Shown here piece by piece: positions 56,422 to 63,441 of a stretch of 64,000 nt of DNA; positions within the stretch are counted from its first letter, which is position 1, and the number at the start of each line of letters is the position of its first letter. This DNA comes from Terrisporobacter mayombei (GTDB taxonomy: Bacteria; Bacillota; Clostridia; Peptostreptococcales; Peptostreptococcaceae). The notes below the pieces were generated by a model. It was not told where the DNA came from and did no database searches. It worked only from the letters and a program-made list of their open reading frames with translations. The position numbers and the translations under genes were made by a program. The stretch spans positions 372,001 to 436,000 of the forward strand of contig NZ_JAHZMP010000002.1 in NCBI RefSeq assembly GCF_020748465.1, read 5' to 3'.

Positions 56422-56685
56422 ATGGATATTTTAATGGATGATATACCTTATAACTTACATACAATGGTGGAAATCATAGGGATGGAGAATTTTTTGAAAC
56501 TAAGCAAACTTTATGGGGGAAGTAATGTGTACATACCAGTTTATCACAGGGTAACTATGGGAGAGAGAAACAGAGAAATTGCCAGAATATATAACGGCAA
56601 AAATATTAATCAGCTTAGGATAAAATATGGAATGACAGAGATGCAATTAAAAAAATTAGTGGAAAATAATATCAAAAATAGATAA
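56422..56685 (+). CDS. Mor-family transcription activator-like protein
   Basis: 87 residues. The N-terminal half (LHTMVEIIGMENFLKLSKLYGGSNVYIPVY) matches the Mor/Mor-like dimerisation region and the C-terminal part (REIARIYNGKNINQLRIKYGMTEMQLKKLV) is a helix-turn-helix. Mor activates middle genes in Mu-like phages and is frequent in prophage and ICE remnants. RBS AGGGGAG. Last gene of the phage-like block; no structural genes follow. Confidence 0.85.
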   Translation: MDILMDDIPYNLHTMVEIIGMENFLKLSKLYGGSNVYIPVYHRVTMGERNREIARIYNGKNINQLRIKYGMTEMQLKKLVENNIKNR

Positions 56686-56820
56686 TCTGAGCGCTATAAT
56701 AAATATGATTAATTAAAAATGAATGCAACTATATAGGGAAAAACATTAGTCTAATAAGTGAAAAAGAAATAAATCAAAATTTTGAGTAGTAATATGTACA
56801 TATTAAGTCAGGAGGAAATA

Positions 56821-57318
56821 ATGGAAAATTTGATCAAAAAGGCTAAAAAAGGAGATGAAGAAGCCTTCTTTAATCTTATCGAAATAAATAAGATTTCATT
56901 ATATAAGGCAGGAAGAGCTATATTAAATAATGATGAAGATGTAGCAGATGCCATACAAGAAACAGTAATATCAGCTTATAGAAATATAAAATCTCTTAAG
57001 AATGATTCGTATTTTAAAACATGGCTAACTAAAATATTAATCAATAAATGTAAGGATATCATGTCTAAAAATAAAGAAACGGTAATATTAGATGATTATG
57101 TAGAAGAAGGGTATATACAAGAATTTTTAAGTGAATTTGAAATAGAAGATTTGCTAAATGATTTATCAAAAGAGCAAAAGTTAGTTGTGTCTCTTTATTA
57201 TATATCACAGTTTAATACCAGGGAAATAAGCGAAATATTAAAAGAGCCAGAGGGTACTATAAAGTCCAGAATATCAAGGGCTAAAACAAAACTAAGAGAA
57301 AGTTTTGCTATGAGATAA
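56821..57318 (+). CDS. ECF-type RNA polymerase sigma factor
   Basis: 165 residues from the ATG at 56821, directly after AGGAGG. Region 2 (AFFNLIEINKISLYKAGRAIL, DVADAIQETVISAYRNIKSL) and region 4 (LSKEQKLVVSLYYISQFNTREISEILKEPEGTIKSRISRAK) are complete; region 3 is absent as in ECF sigmas. It transcribes a stress regulon. The anti-sigma gene follows within 13 nt, so the pair is a unit. It resembles SigV/SigX-type members; the signal is unknown. Confidence 0.9.
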   Translation: MENLIKKAKKGDEEAFFNLIEINKISLYKAGRAILNNDEDVADAIQETVISAYRNIKSLKNDSYFKTWLTKILINKCKDIMSKNKETVILDDYVEEGYIQEFLSEFEIEDLLNDLSKEQKLVVSLYYISQFNTREISEILKEPEGTIKSRISRAKTKLRESFAMR

Positions 57319-57330
57319 GGAGGTATGAAA

Positions 57331-58353
57331 ATGAACAAAAACAATAAAATAATAGATGATAATACAATCCCAGATTGTGTAAATATAAAAATAGATGAAG
57401 CAAGAAACTTAATTAGAAAAGAAAATATAAAGAAAAAAAGAATTAAAAATGCATGTTTGTCAGTAGCAGCTGTTGTTGTTATATTTTTAGGAGTAACTAT
57501 TTTAAATCCAACATTAGCAAATAAGGTACCTTTTTTAGGAAATATAATAAATACTTTGAAAGAAGACAAAGTTCTATCAGAGAAAGAACCATTTATCAAG
57601 AATATTAATAGCAAAAATGGAAGTGCATTGAATAAAAAAGTCATAAGCAAAGATATAGGAATTACAGTACAAGAGGCTTACTGTGACGGAAGTAACATAT
57701 ATATAAGCTATTTATTAGAATCGGAAAATAGACATTTAGATGATATGGAACGTATCGATATAAATGATGTTGTAAATGATGGGGATATAATGGCTAGTTT
57801 TAGTAATGAAAAATTACAAATTGATAATACTGTAAGCAAAAAAATAGATAAAAACACATATGCAATAATTCAGTCTATTGATTTAATGCCCCTTGTAACA
57901 AAAGGTGTTGATGTAAAACCAAGATTTAATTTAAGTATTAATATATCAAAAGTCAAAGGATATACATCTGAGGGAGGAGATAAGATTGTAAAAGGGCATT
58001 GGAATTATAACATAGAGGTTAAAAAGGATGATAGTAAAAATATAGCTTATGAACCAAATTTAGAAAATAATAAATTTAAATTAAAAAAGATACTTTTAAC
58101 ACCAAATACTACAGAGATAGAAATTGATATTCCACGCAATGCTTCAGATCCATATATATTGGCTTATGATGATAAAGGTAAACTGTTAGAGAATCTTACT
58201 TTTAGCTATAATTTAGAAAGTGATTTAGGAATGTTACAATATGAGAAGTTTACTCCTATTTCAAAAGATTCAGAATATATTTTGATACAAGTTATAGATA
58301 AGAGTAAATATGAGAAAGATGTACTTAGTGAGTTTAAAGTTCCATTAAAATAA
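57331..58353 (+). CDS. DUF4179 anti-sigma factor
   Basis: 340 residues from the ATG at 57331, seven bases after AAGGAGG; an earlier ATG at 57325 is too close. An N-terminal cytosolic part (PDCVNIKIDEARNLIRKEN) is followed by one membrane helix (residues about 43-62) and a large outside domain with strands, including EKEPFIKNINSKNGS and ITVQEAYCDGSNIYISYLLE, the DUF4179 pattern. It should hold the sigma factor at the membrane and release it on signal. Last gene of the pair. Confidence 0.87.
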   Translation: MNKNNKIIDDNTIPDCVNIKIDEARNLIRKENIKKKRIKNACLSVAAVVVIFLGVTILNPTLANKVPFLGNIINTLKEDKVLSEKEPFIKNINSKNGSALNKKVISKDIGITVQEAYCDGSNIYISYLLESENRHLDDMERIDINDVVNDGDIMASFSNEKLQIDNTVSKKIDKNTYAIIQSIDLMPLVTKGVDVKPRFNLSINISKVKGYTSEGGDKIVKGHWNYNIEVKKDDSKNIAYEPNLENNKFKLKKILLTPNTTEIEIDIPRNASDPYILAYDDKGKLLENLTFSYNLESDLGMLQYEKFTPISKDSEYILIQVIDKSKYEKDVLSEFKVPLK

Positions 58354-58354
58354 A

Positions 58355-58564
58355 GTCAACGGCATAGTTTGCCATCGGTTGGACAAGACTTATAATATTC
58401 AAACAAGAAGTGGTCTTCACTGTGCTCCTTTTACTCATAAAACTATGGGCACTTTCCCAAATGGAACTGTAAGATTTAGTTTTGGACATTTTAATACAGT
58501 GGAATATATTGACTACGTACTTGAATCATTAAAAAATATAATAAGTACTAAAAGTGAAATGTAA
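58355..58564 (+). pseudogene. C-terminal fragment of a cysteine desulfurase-type gene
   Basis: The frame encodes about 60 residues, LDKTYNIQTRSGLHCAPFTH and then KTMGTFPNGTVRFSFGHFNT and onward, ending with TAA at 58562. GLHCAP is the active-site Cys block of class V cysteine desulfurases and the remainder is their C-terminus. The first 300 or so residues, including the PLP Lys, are missing. A TTG at 58379 has no ribosome site. It is a remnant, probably left by deletion or insertion at the phage-like block. Confidence 0.8.
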
Positions 58565-58637
58565 ATTAAATATAGAGTAATGCCAAAGGGATACACAAAA
58601 ATGTGTACCCCTTTGGCATTACTCTATATTTAATTTA
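58562..58637. terminator. 36-bp inverted repeat, bidirectional terminator
   Basis: Arms 58562-58597 and 58602-58637 pair over 36 bp with a single A-C mismatch and AAAA loop. The upper stem is the TACACA family core. The outer ends are the two convergent stop codons: TAA of the desulfurase fragment and TAA of the minus-strand YvrJ gene. Confidence 0.9.
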
Positions 58638-58781
58638 TCTATTCATCTTAATAATATTGTTGGATAGCTCATTTATACTATCTGTTAAACCTTGCAGCTT
58701 TCCTTCAATTCTCACCAACAAATAAAGTGAAATTGCAATGGGAAAACCAAGGTTTGCAATAATAGATTGAATATTATCCAT
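58635..58781 (-). CDS. YvrJ-family small membrane protein
   Basis: 48 residues (MDNIQSIIANLGFPIAISLY, then LLVRIEGKLQGL and onward). One membrane helix with the typical GFPIAISLYLLVR block near residue 12-24 and an amphipathic C-terminal helix. RBS GAGGTG at 58788 region. It ends within a bidirectional terminator. It is the third gene of an operon DUF1659-DUF2922-YvrJ. Function unknown; small single-helix proteins of this type are compared with holin-like or phage-linked proteins. Confidence 0.85.
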   Translation of the reverse strand: MDNIQSIIANLGFPIAISLYLLVRIEGKLQGLTDSINELSNNIIKMNR

Positions 58782-58796
58782 ATATATCACCTCAAA

Positions 58797-59021
58797 CTAT
58801 ACTTCCAAATCGTACTCAGTAGTTTTAGAATCAACCACTTTAGCAGATACACAAGTTACTATATCATAACCCTTTGGTTGGAAGATATTTTGATCTTTTA
58901 TTAAGTTCATAGTATCTATTATATCTTGCTCTTCAAGGTCTTCCCTTGGATCTTCAACAGTAATAGAAAAACTATTTCCTAAAGTATTTTTAAACGTCAT
59001 TATAAGTTTTTTTTCATCCAT
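58797..59021 (-). CDS. DUF2922 family protein
   Basis: 74 residues. KLIMTFKNTLGNSFSITVEDPRED and the DTMNLIKDQNIF block are the DUF2922 signature; strands alternate throughout. RBS AGGAGG lies seven bases before the ATG. It sits between DUF1659 and YvrJ; spacing is 15 nt to YvrJ and 31 nt from DUF1659, so they are one operon. No function is known. The family is common in Bacilli and Clostridia. Confidence 0.88.
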   Translation of the reverse strand: MDEKKLIMTFKNTLGNSFSITVEDPREDLEEQDIIDTMNLIKDQNIFQPKGYDIVTCVSAKVVDSKTTEYDLEV

Positions 59022-59052
59022 ATTTTAACCTCCTAAAAATTAAATTAATTTA

Positions 59053-59274
59053 CTACTCTGATAAAGAAGAGTTATCCACTCTGTTTGTGCCACTTAAAGT
59101 ATGTTGTTGCATAGCTGCTATTGCATTTACTACAGCCATAATATTATCATTTGAAGCACCTGATTTTATACTTGAAAAAGTCTTGGTTTTTACTATTCTG
59201 TCTCCATTTAAATCTGTACCATGATCGAATTTAACTTTAACAGATGAAGCATTGGGAGTTGAAACTACTGCCAT
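59053..59274 (-). CDS. DUF1659 family protein
   Basis: 73 residues. VSTPNASSVKVKFDHGTDLN and GDRIVKTKTFSSIKSGASND are the DUF1659 blocks. The protein is small, Ser/Asn-rich and probably beta. RBS AAGGAGGT. First gene of the three-gene operon; a leader hairpin (59297-59335) stands just upstream. Function unknown. Confidence 0.88.
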   Translation of the reverse strand: MAVVSTPNASSVKVKFDHGTDLNGDRIVKTKTFSSIKSGASNDNIMAVVNAIAAMQQHTLSGTNRVDNSSLSE

Positions 59275-59296
59275 ATTATTACCTCCTTAAATTTTT

Positions 59297-59335
59297 TTCG
59301 CAAGGATATATCGTTGGCCATACGAACCTTGCGAA
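59297..59335 (-). promoter_or_regulatory. Leader hairpin of the DUF1659 operon
   Basis: TTCGCAAGG/CCTTGCGAA outer stem (59297-59305 with 59327-59335), then TCGT/ACGA inner stem and a TGGCCAT loop. On the minus strand it lies 13 bp before AAGGAGG. The rest of the 317-bp divergent region (59336-59591) is AT-rich promoter sequence with TATAAT-like boxes near 59361 and 59540. Confidence 0.6.
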
Positions 59336-59591
59336 TTTTATGAGCTCACTTTCTACTTATATAATATAAGAAGAATTTATACTAAAGTTAAATACAACTT
59401 TTGTAAATTAATTTGTAAGTGAATTTTTGCAGAGTACGTAATAAAGCAATAGCATATTAAGCATTTGAATTTCTTACATTTTCTTTAAGATTTTATAAAT
59501 ATTCAATTAAATAGTACATAAACATACAAAATACTATATTATATATAATTGGAGAAAATTTATATGCGGCATATAAATATAGGAGGTATTT

Positions 59592-61232
59592 ATGAAACTT
59601 TTAAGTTGCTTAATAATATGTATAATATTTATCATAATAATAAGTAAAATTTCAAAAGGAAAACTTATCTTTGTAAAAGATAAGGATAAATCTAAGAAAA
59701 GAGATTACATAGTGAAAACATTATTAGTATTAGGTTTTATATTAGGACTTGTTTTTGCATTTTTCTCAACGTGGTATGTGGAATTCTTTGGACAAATAAC
59801 ACCAGAGCAACTTTTATTTAATTTAAAAGCACCACTTAAAGGAACAGAATTTGGTATGACAGAGGAAATACTTAAATCACCAGTATTAAATATTGTTATT
59901 TGTACCATACCATTTTTAATTTTTATTAATTTTAAATATAATGTTTTCCTAATTAATAAAAATAATGAAAAGAAAACTATTTTAAATAAAAAAAGAGTGA
60001 GAGTTATATCTATAATTTTATCGATTGTTACTTTTATAGGTGGAGCAAGTTTTGGTATTAACAAATTACAATTACAAAAAATTGCTAAAGCTTATTTATC
60101 ATCATCCACATATCTAGCTGATAATTATGTTGATCCTAGAGATGTGAAAATGACTTTTCCAAATAAAAAGAGAAATTTAATTCATATTTATTTAGAGTCA
60201 GTGGAAAATTCATATTTAAATAAAGAATTAGGCGGATATATGGATGAGAACTTAATGCCTGAACTAACAGAGCTTTACAAAGAAGGTTTATCTTTCTCTA
60301 ATACAGATAAGTTTGGCGGTCCTCATACTACTTATGCTTCTGAGTGGTCAGTGGCAGCCATGATAAATATGGATACAGGACTTCCATTAAAAATTCCTAT
60401 GGGACGTAATTCTTATGGAAAAGATGGTAGTTTCTTACCAGGAGCTGTTGGTATAGGAGATATTTTACAGGCTCAAGGTTACAATCAAACAATAATGTTT
60501 GGAGCTGATGCAGATTTTGGAGGACTTACAACTTACTTTACAACTCATGGTAATTTTAATATATTTGACTATAAAGCAGCAAAGGAAAAAGGCTTAATAC
60601 CTAAAGATTATAATGTATGGTGGGGATTTGAAGATGACAAACTTTATGAATATGCAAAAAATGAAATAACTAGACTTTCAAAGGAAAATGAACCATTTAA
60701 TTTTACAATGGAAACAGCAGATACTCACTTCCCTGATGGTTATTTATCAGAAAAAGCTGAGAAAAAACATGATTCTCAATATGCCAATGTTATTTCTTAC
60801 TCTACAAAAGAAGCAGTTGATTTTGTAAAATGGATTCAAAAACAGCCATTCTATGAAGATACTACAATAGTTATAACTGGTGACCATCCAAGTATGGATA
60901 AAAAATTCTTTAAGGACTTTGATCCAAATTATGAAAGAACCATAGTTAACTTAATACTAAATGCACCTGTAACTACTGACAATGTAAAAAATAGACAGTT
61001 TGCACCATTTGATATGTTCCCTACGATTCTTTCTACTTTAGGTGTGGAAATTGAAGGAGATAGATTAGGTCTTGGAACTAATTTATACTCAAATAAGAAA
61101 ACTATTATTGAAGAGCAAGGCATCGATGCTGTAAATAGTGGACTTGGAGATAATAGTGATTTATTTAATGATGAATTTATCAATGATAAGAAGAGCAGCA
61201 CATTTAGTAATGACTTAATAACATATAAATAA
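59592..61232 (+). CDS. LTA synthase-like phosphoglycerol transferase (sulfatase family)
   Basis: 546 residues. Membrane helices at about 2-20, 36-60, 98-115 and 136-155 precede an extracellular sulfatase-fold domain (about 185-500). Metal site: HIYLESVENSY (Glu), the nucleophile Thr in FGGPHTTYASEW, and TGDHPSMD (Asp/His). This layout matches LtaS/OpgB-type enzymes that move glycerol-phosphate units to lipid or sugar acceptors. Which polymer it makes is not deducible. RBS AGGAGG. Single gene. Confidence 0.88.
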   Translation: MKLLSCLIICIIFIIIISKISKGKLIFVKDKDKSKKRDYIVKTLLVLGFILGLVFAFFSTWYVEFFGQITPEQLLFNLKAPLKGTEFGMTEEILKSPVLNIVICTIPFLIFINFKYNVFLINKNNEKKTILNKKRVRVISIILSIVTFIGGASFGINKLQLQKIAKAYLSSSTYLADNYVDPRDVKMTFPNKKRNLIHIYLESVENSYLNKELGGYMDENLMPELTELYKEGLSFSNTDKFGGPHTTYASEWSVAAMINMDTGLPLKIPMGRNSYGKDGSFLPGAVGIGDILQAQGYNQTIMFGADADFGGLTTYFTTHGNFNIFDYKAAKEKGLIPKDYNVWWGFEDDKLYEYAKNEITRLSKENEPFNFTMETADTHFPDGYLSEKAEKKHDSQYANVISYSTKEAVDFVKWIQKQPFYEDTTIVITGDHPSMDKKFFKDFDPNYERTIVNLILNAPVTTDNVKNRQFAPFDMFPTILSTLGVEIEGDRLGLGTNLYSNKKTIIEEQGIDAVNSGLGDNSDLFNDEFINDKKSSTFSNDLITYK

Positions 61233-61259
61233 TTTGACATTGTATTTTCACTGTCTACT

Positions 61260-61320
61260 TTTGTAATCACAATCAAGTGAACACATTTGAGTACCCTTGC
61301 CACTTGCTTGTGATTACAAA
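61260..61320. repeat. 20-bp imperfect inverted repeat at the edge of the right-hand cassette
   Basis: Arms 61260-61279 and 61301-61320 (outer part TTTGTAATCACAA / TTGTGATTACAAA) pair with one mismatch around a 21-nt loop. It has no T-run suited to the plus strand and may be a terminator or an element end. Confidence 0.6.
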
Positions 61321-61435
61321 TCTAGTATTTGATTCTGTTGCAAAATCTTTCTAAATTCTATCAACCTTCTTTTCACACTATGCTCATTTTCTAATAATTT
61401 TTAAAGTGCTTTTTTCTCTTTTAAGAGGTTGTATA

Positions 61436-61470
61436 TATAAAAAAGAGATAGTCTTTGCAAACTATCCCTT
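61436..61470 (-). terminator. Terminator of the minus-strand cassette
   Basis: On the minus strand AAGGGATAGT-loop-ACTATCTCTT (one G-T pair) with TTTTT follows the DUF3955 gene. Confidence 0.82.
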
Positions 61471-61477
61471 CATTCTT

Positions 61478-61702
61478 TTACTTTTCCTTTTTCTTATTTA
61501 ATAAATTATAGATGTAAGTTACTACTGCTACTATAATGGCACTAATTACTCCAATAAAGATAAATAGATATCCTATTGGAATCAGTCCAAAAGGCTCTAC
61601 AAAACTTCCATCTGGCGACATTTTTGTTCCTATGATATTATAGGCTGCAAAACAAATTACACCAATTAATCCTGACACCATGCTAAAAATATATTTTTTC
61701 AT
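61478..61702 (-). CDS. DUF3955 family membrane protein
   Basis: 74 residues with two membrane helices (about 5-25 and 41-66) and a Lys-rich tail. IIGTKMSPDGSFVEPFGLIP followed by IGYLFIFIGVI is the DUF3955 signature. RBS AGGAG. It is the last gene of the cassette and its role is unknown. The cassette's base use is visibly less AT-rich than the genes to the left. Confidence 0.85.
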   Translation of the reverse strand: MKKYIFSMVSGLIGVICFAAYNIIGTKMSPDGSFVEPFGLIPIGYLFIFIGVISAIIVAVVTYIYNLLNKKKEK

Positions 61703-61719
61703 TTTTCTTCTCCTATTCT

Positions 61720-61929
61720 CTATACTCTAAATTCTTTATACTCTAAAATATCTCCTGGCTGACATTCCAAAGCCCTACAAATCTTATCTAACGTTTCTAT
61801 TTTTATAGCCTTTGTTTTTCCATTTTTTAATATGGAAACATTAGCCATTGTAATTCCTATTTTTTCTGATAGTTCTGTCACGCTAACTTTTCGCTTCGCA
61901 AGCATGACATCAATATTAATAACAATCAT
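61720..61929 (-). CDS. Small XRE-family regulator (YozG-like)
   Basis: 69 residues, a single HTH_3 domain: LAKRKVSVTELSEKIGITMANVSILKNGK, then LDKICRALECQPGDILEY. It is the compact form that often sits directly next to DUF2975 membrane proteins. 16 nt separate it from DUF2975. It probably regulates the cassette, but this is inference. RBS AGGGAAGG. Confidence 0.9.
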   Translation of the reverse strand: MIVINIDVMLAKRKVSVTELSEKIGITMANVSILKNGKTKAIKIETLDKICRALECQPGDILEYKEFRV

Positions 61930-61945
61930 TCATTCCAACCTTCCC

Positions 61946-62425
61946 TTAAATAGTTAACTCATTTTCTTCATTTAACTCCGCAGCTTTATATGCCAAATGA
62001 GGAAGCATAGCGGCTGTAATCACCACAGCCAACCCCATAAATACACCTACAAGAGATGCAAAAAAATAAACGACACCTACTGCTTTAATAAAGAAAAAAA
62101 CGAGATTACCCACTGTGAAAAAGATAGTATCAACTAATGCCCACCAACTTACTTTTTTTAATAACTGAGCACTTTTTCGTGTAAAAATAGTATCTTGCTC
62201 AATTTGTTCTGTAACTTTCCAGCCATAAAAAAGTATCATATAACATGGACTTGCAGTAATCCAGATAAAGATTAACCATGGCATGTAGTAAGTTGAAAAC
62301 CTTGGAAGCAATTCTTCCATTCCATGACCTAAAATCGGAAATACTTGTGTATATACAACCGCTCCCAAAATACCAAACCCTATGATAATTCTCCTTAAAA
62401 ATCGAATTAAACTTTCTTTTCGCAT
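61946..62425 (-). CDS. DUF2975 family membrane protein
   Basis: 159 residues with four helices (about 9-30, 45-68, 90-115, 122-145). The YGWKVTEQIEQDTIFTRKSAQLL block is diagnostic of DUF2975. The DUF2975 + small XRE pair is common in Firmicutes; function is unknown. The start overlaps the end of the ferredoxin gene by 19 nt, so translation is coupled. Confidence 0.88.
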   Translation of the reverse strand: MRKESLIRFLRRIIIGFGILGAVVYTQVFPILGHGMEELLPRFSTYYMPWLIFIWITASPCYMILFYGWKVTEQIEQDTIFTRKSAQLLKKVSWWALVDTIFFTVGNLVFFFIKAVGVVYFFASLVGVFMGLAVVITAAMLPHLAYKAAELNEENELTI

Positions 62426-63279
62426 ATTAACTCCGTTTCCCTCCTTTCATTTCCTTTCCATCCAGAAGAAATCGCATTTTTGTGACAAACTTTTTTACAT
62501 TCTCCACAACGAATACATTCTGGTGAATTAATACTTTTTCTTATATCAACCTGCATTTTACAGGTTTTTTCACATTTTCCACAACCATTACATTTCGTGT
62601 AGTCTACAGACATCTGATAAAAGCTAACTTTTTGAAATAGCCCATAAAGCGCTCCTAAAGGACATATATATTTACAAAATGGTCGGTAAATCATTGTTGA
62701 CAATAGAACTATAATAAATAAAATCAACATTTTCCACTGAAATAATATTCCTACAGCTCCACGTAGTGATGGATTGGTTAATAGCAAGGGAACCGCTCCT
62801 TCTAATGTCCCTGCTGGGCAAATCCATTTACAAAAGTGTGGCATTCCCATTCCATATTGGTTGGTTAAAACAACAGGTAATATTAGAACAAACACCAGCA
62901 AAATAATATATTTTAAATATCTCATTTTCTGATCTAGTTTACGTGGAATTGTTATCTTTTTTACTGGTATTTTGTGAAGCAAATCCTGTACAAACCCAAA
63001 TGGACATAAAAATCCACAAATGAATCGCCCAAATAAAATGCCAAATAAGGATATTAAACCGACAGCATAGTAGGTCATTTTGTAATCTCGATTTCCTAAT
63101 ACTGACTGTACTGCACCTATGGGGCAGGCTCCCAATGCACCCGGACAGGAGTAACAATTTAACCCCGGTACACATAGATATTTTCCAGAACCTGTATAAA
63201 TCTTTCCTTCCAAGAATCCTCGTATATATCCATTTGAAAATACCGCTACTAAGAGTTGAATCCAATTTCTCTTATTCAT
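62407..63279 (-). CDS. NapH/CcoG-like polyferredoxin membrane protein
   Basis: 290 residues. Five or six membrane helices carry CxxxCP motifs: NCYSCPGALGACP, ICGFLCPFG, CKWICPAG and CKYICPLGA. Two classical 4Fe-4S motifs follow (CNGCGKCEKTC, CIRCGECKKVC). It should pass electrons across or along the membrane, likely to the neighbouring TlpA-type thioredoxin system. RBS not strong. It lies directly after the CXXC mini-protein (1 nt gap) and is upstream of DUF2975. Confidence 0.88.
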   Translation of the reverse strand: MNKRNWIQLLVAVFSNGYIRGFLEGKIYTGSGKYLCVPGLNCYSCPGALGACPIGAVQSVLGNRDYKMTYYAVGLISLFGILFGRFICGFLCPFGFVQDLLHKIPVKKITIPRKLDQKMRYLKYIILLVFVLILPVVLTNQYGMGMPHFCKWICPAGTLEGAVPLLLTNPSLRGAVGILFQWKMLILFIIVLLSTMIYRPFCKYICPLGALYGLFQKVSFYQMSVDYTKCNGCGKCEKTCKMQVDIRKSINSPECIRCGECKKVCHKNAISSGWKGNERRETELICEKKV

Positions 63280-63280
63280 A

Positions 63281-63427
63281 TCAACCGATTCCTATACATT
63301 CCATACAAATATTCACTGCTTTAGAAAATACGGCTTCTGCTTCTCCTCTATAAATCCCCAATCCAATAAACATCACTGAAACTCCTAAAATAAGCCATCT
63401 TGTTTTTTGTGTCTTTGTAGAAAACAT
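63281..63427 (-). CDS. CD1871A-family CXXC mini-protein
   Basis: 48 residues: a basic N-terminus, one membrane helix (about 10-24, WLILGVSVMFIGLGIY) and an outside tail ending NICMECIGIG with a C-x2-C. AAAGGAGGT precedes the ATG at 63427. The matching family in C. difficile is encoded beside TlpA-like and ferredoxin genes in a conjugative element. The Cys pair may relay electrons or disulfides. Confidence 0.88.
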   Translation of the reverse strand: MFSTKTQKTRWLILGVSVMFIGLGIYRGEAEAVFSKAVNICMECIGIG

Positions 63428-63441
63428 TAGTTTTACCTCCT

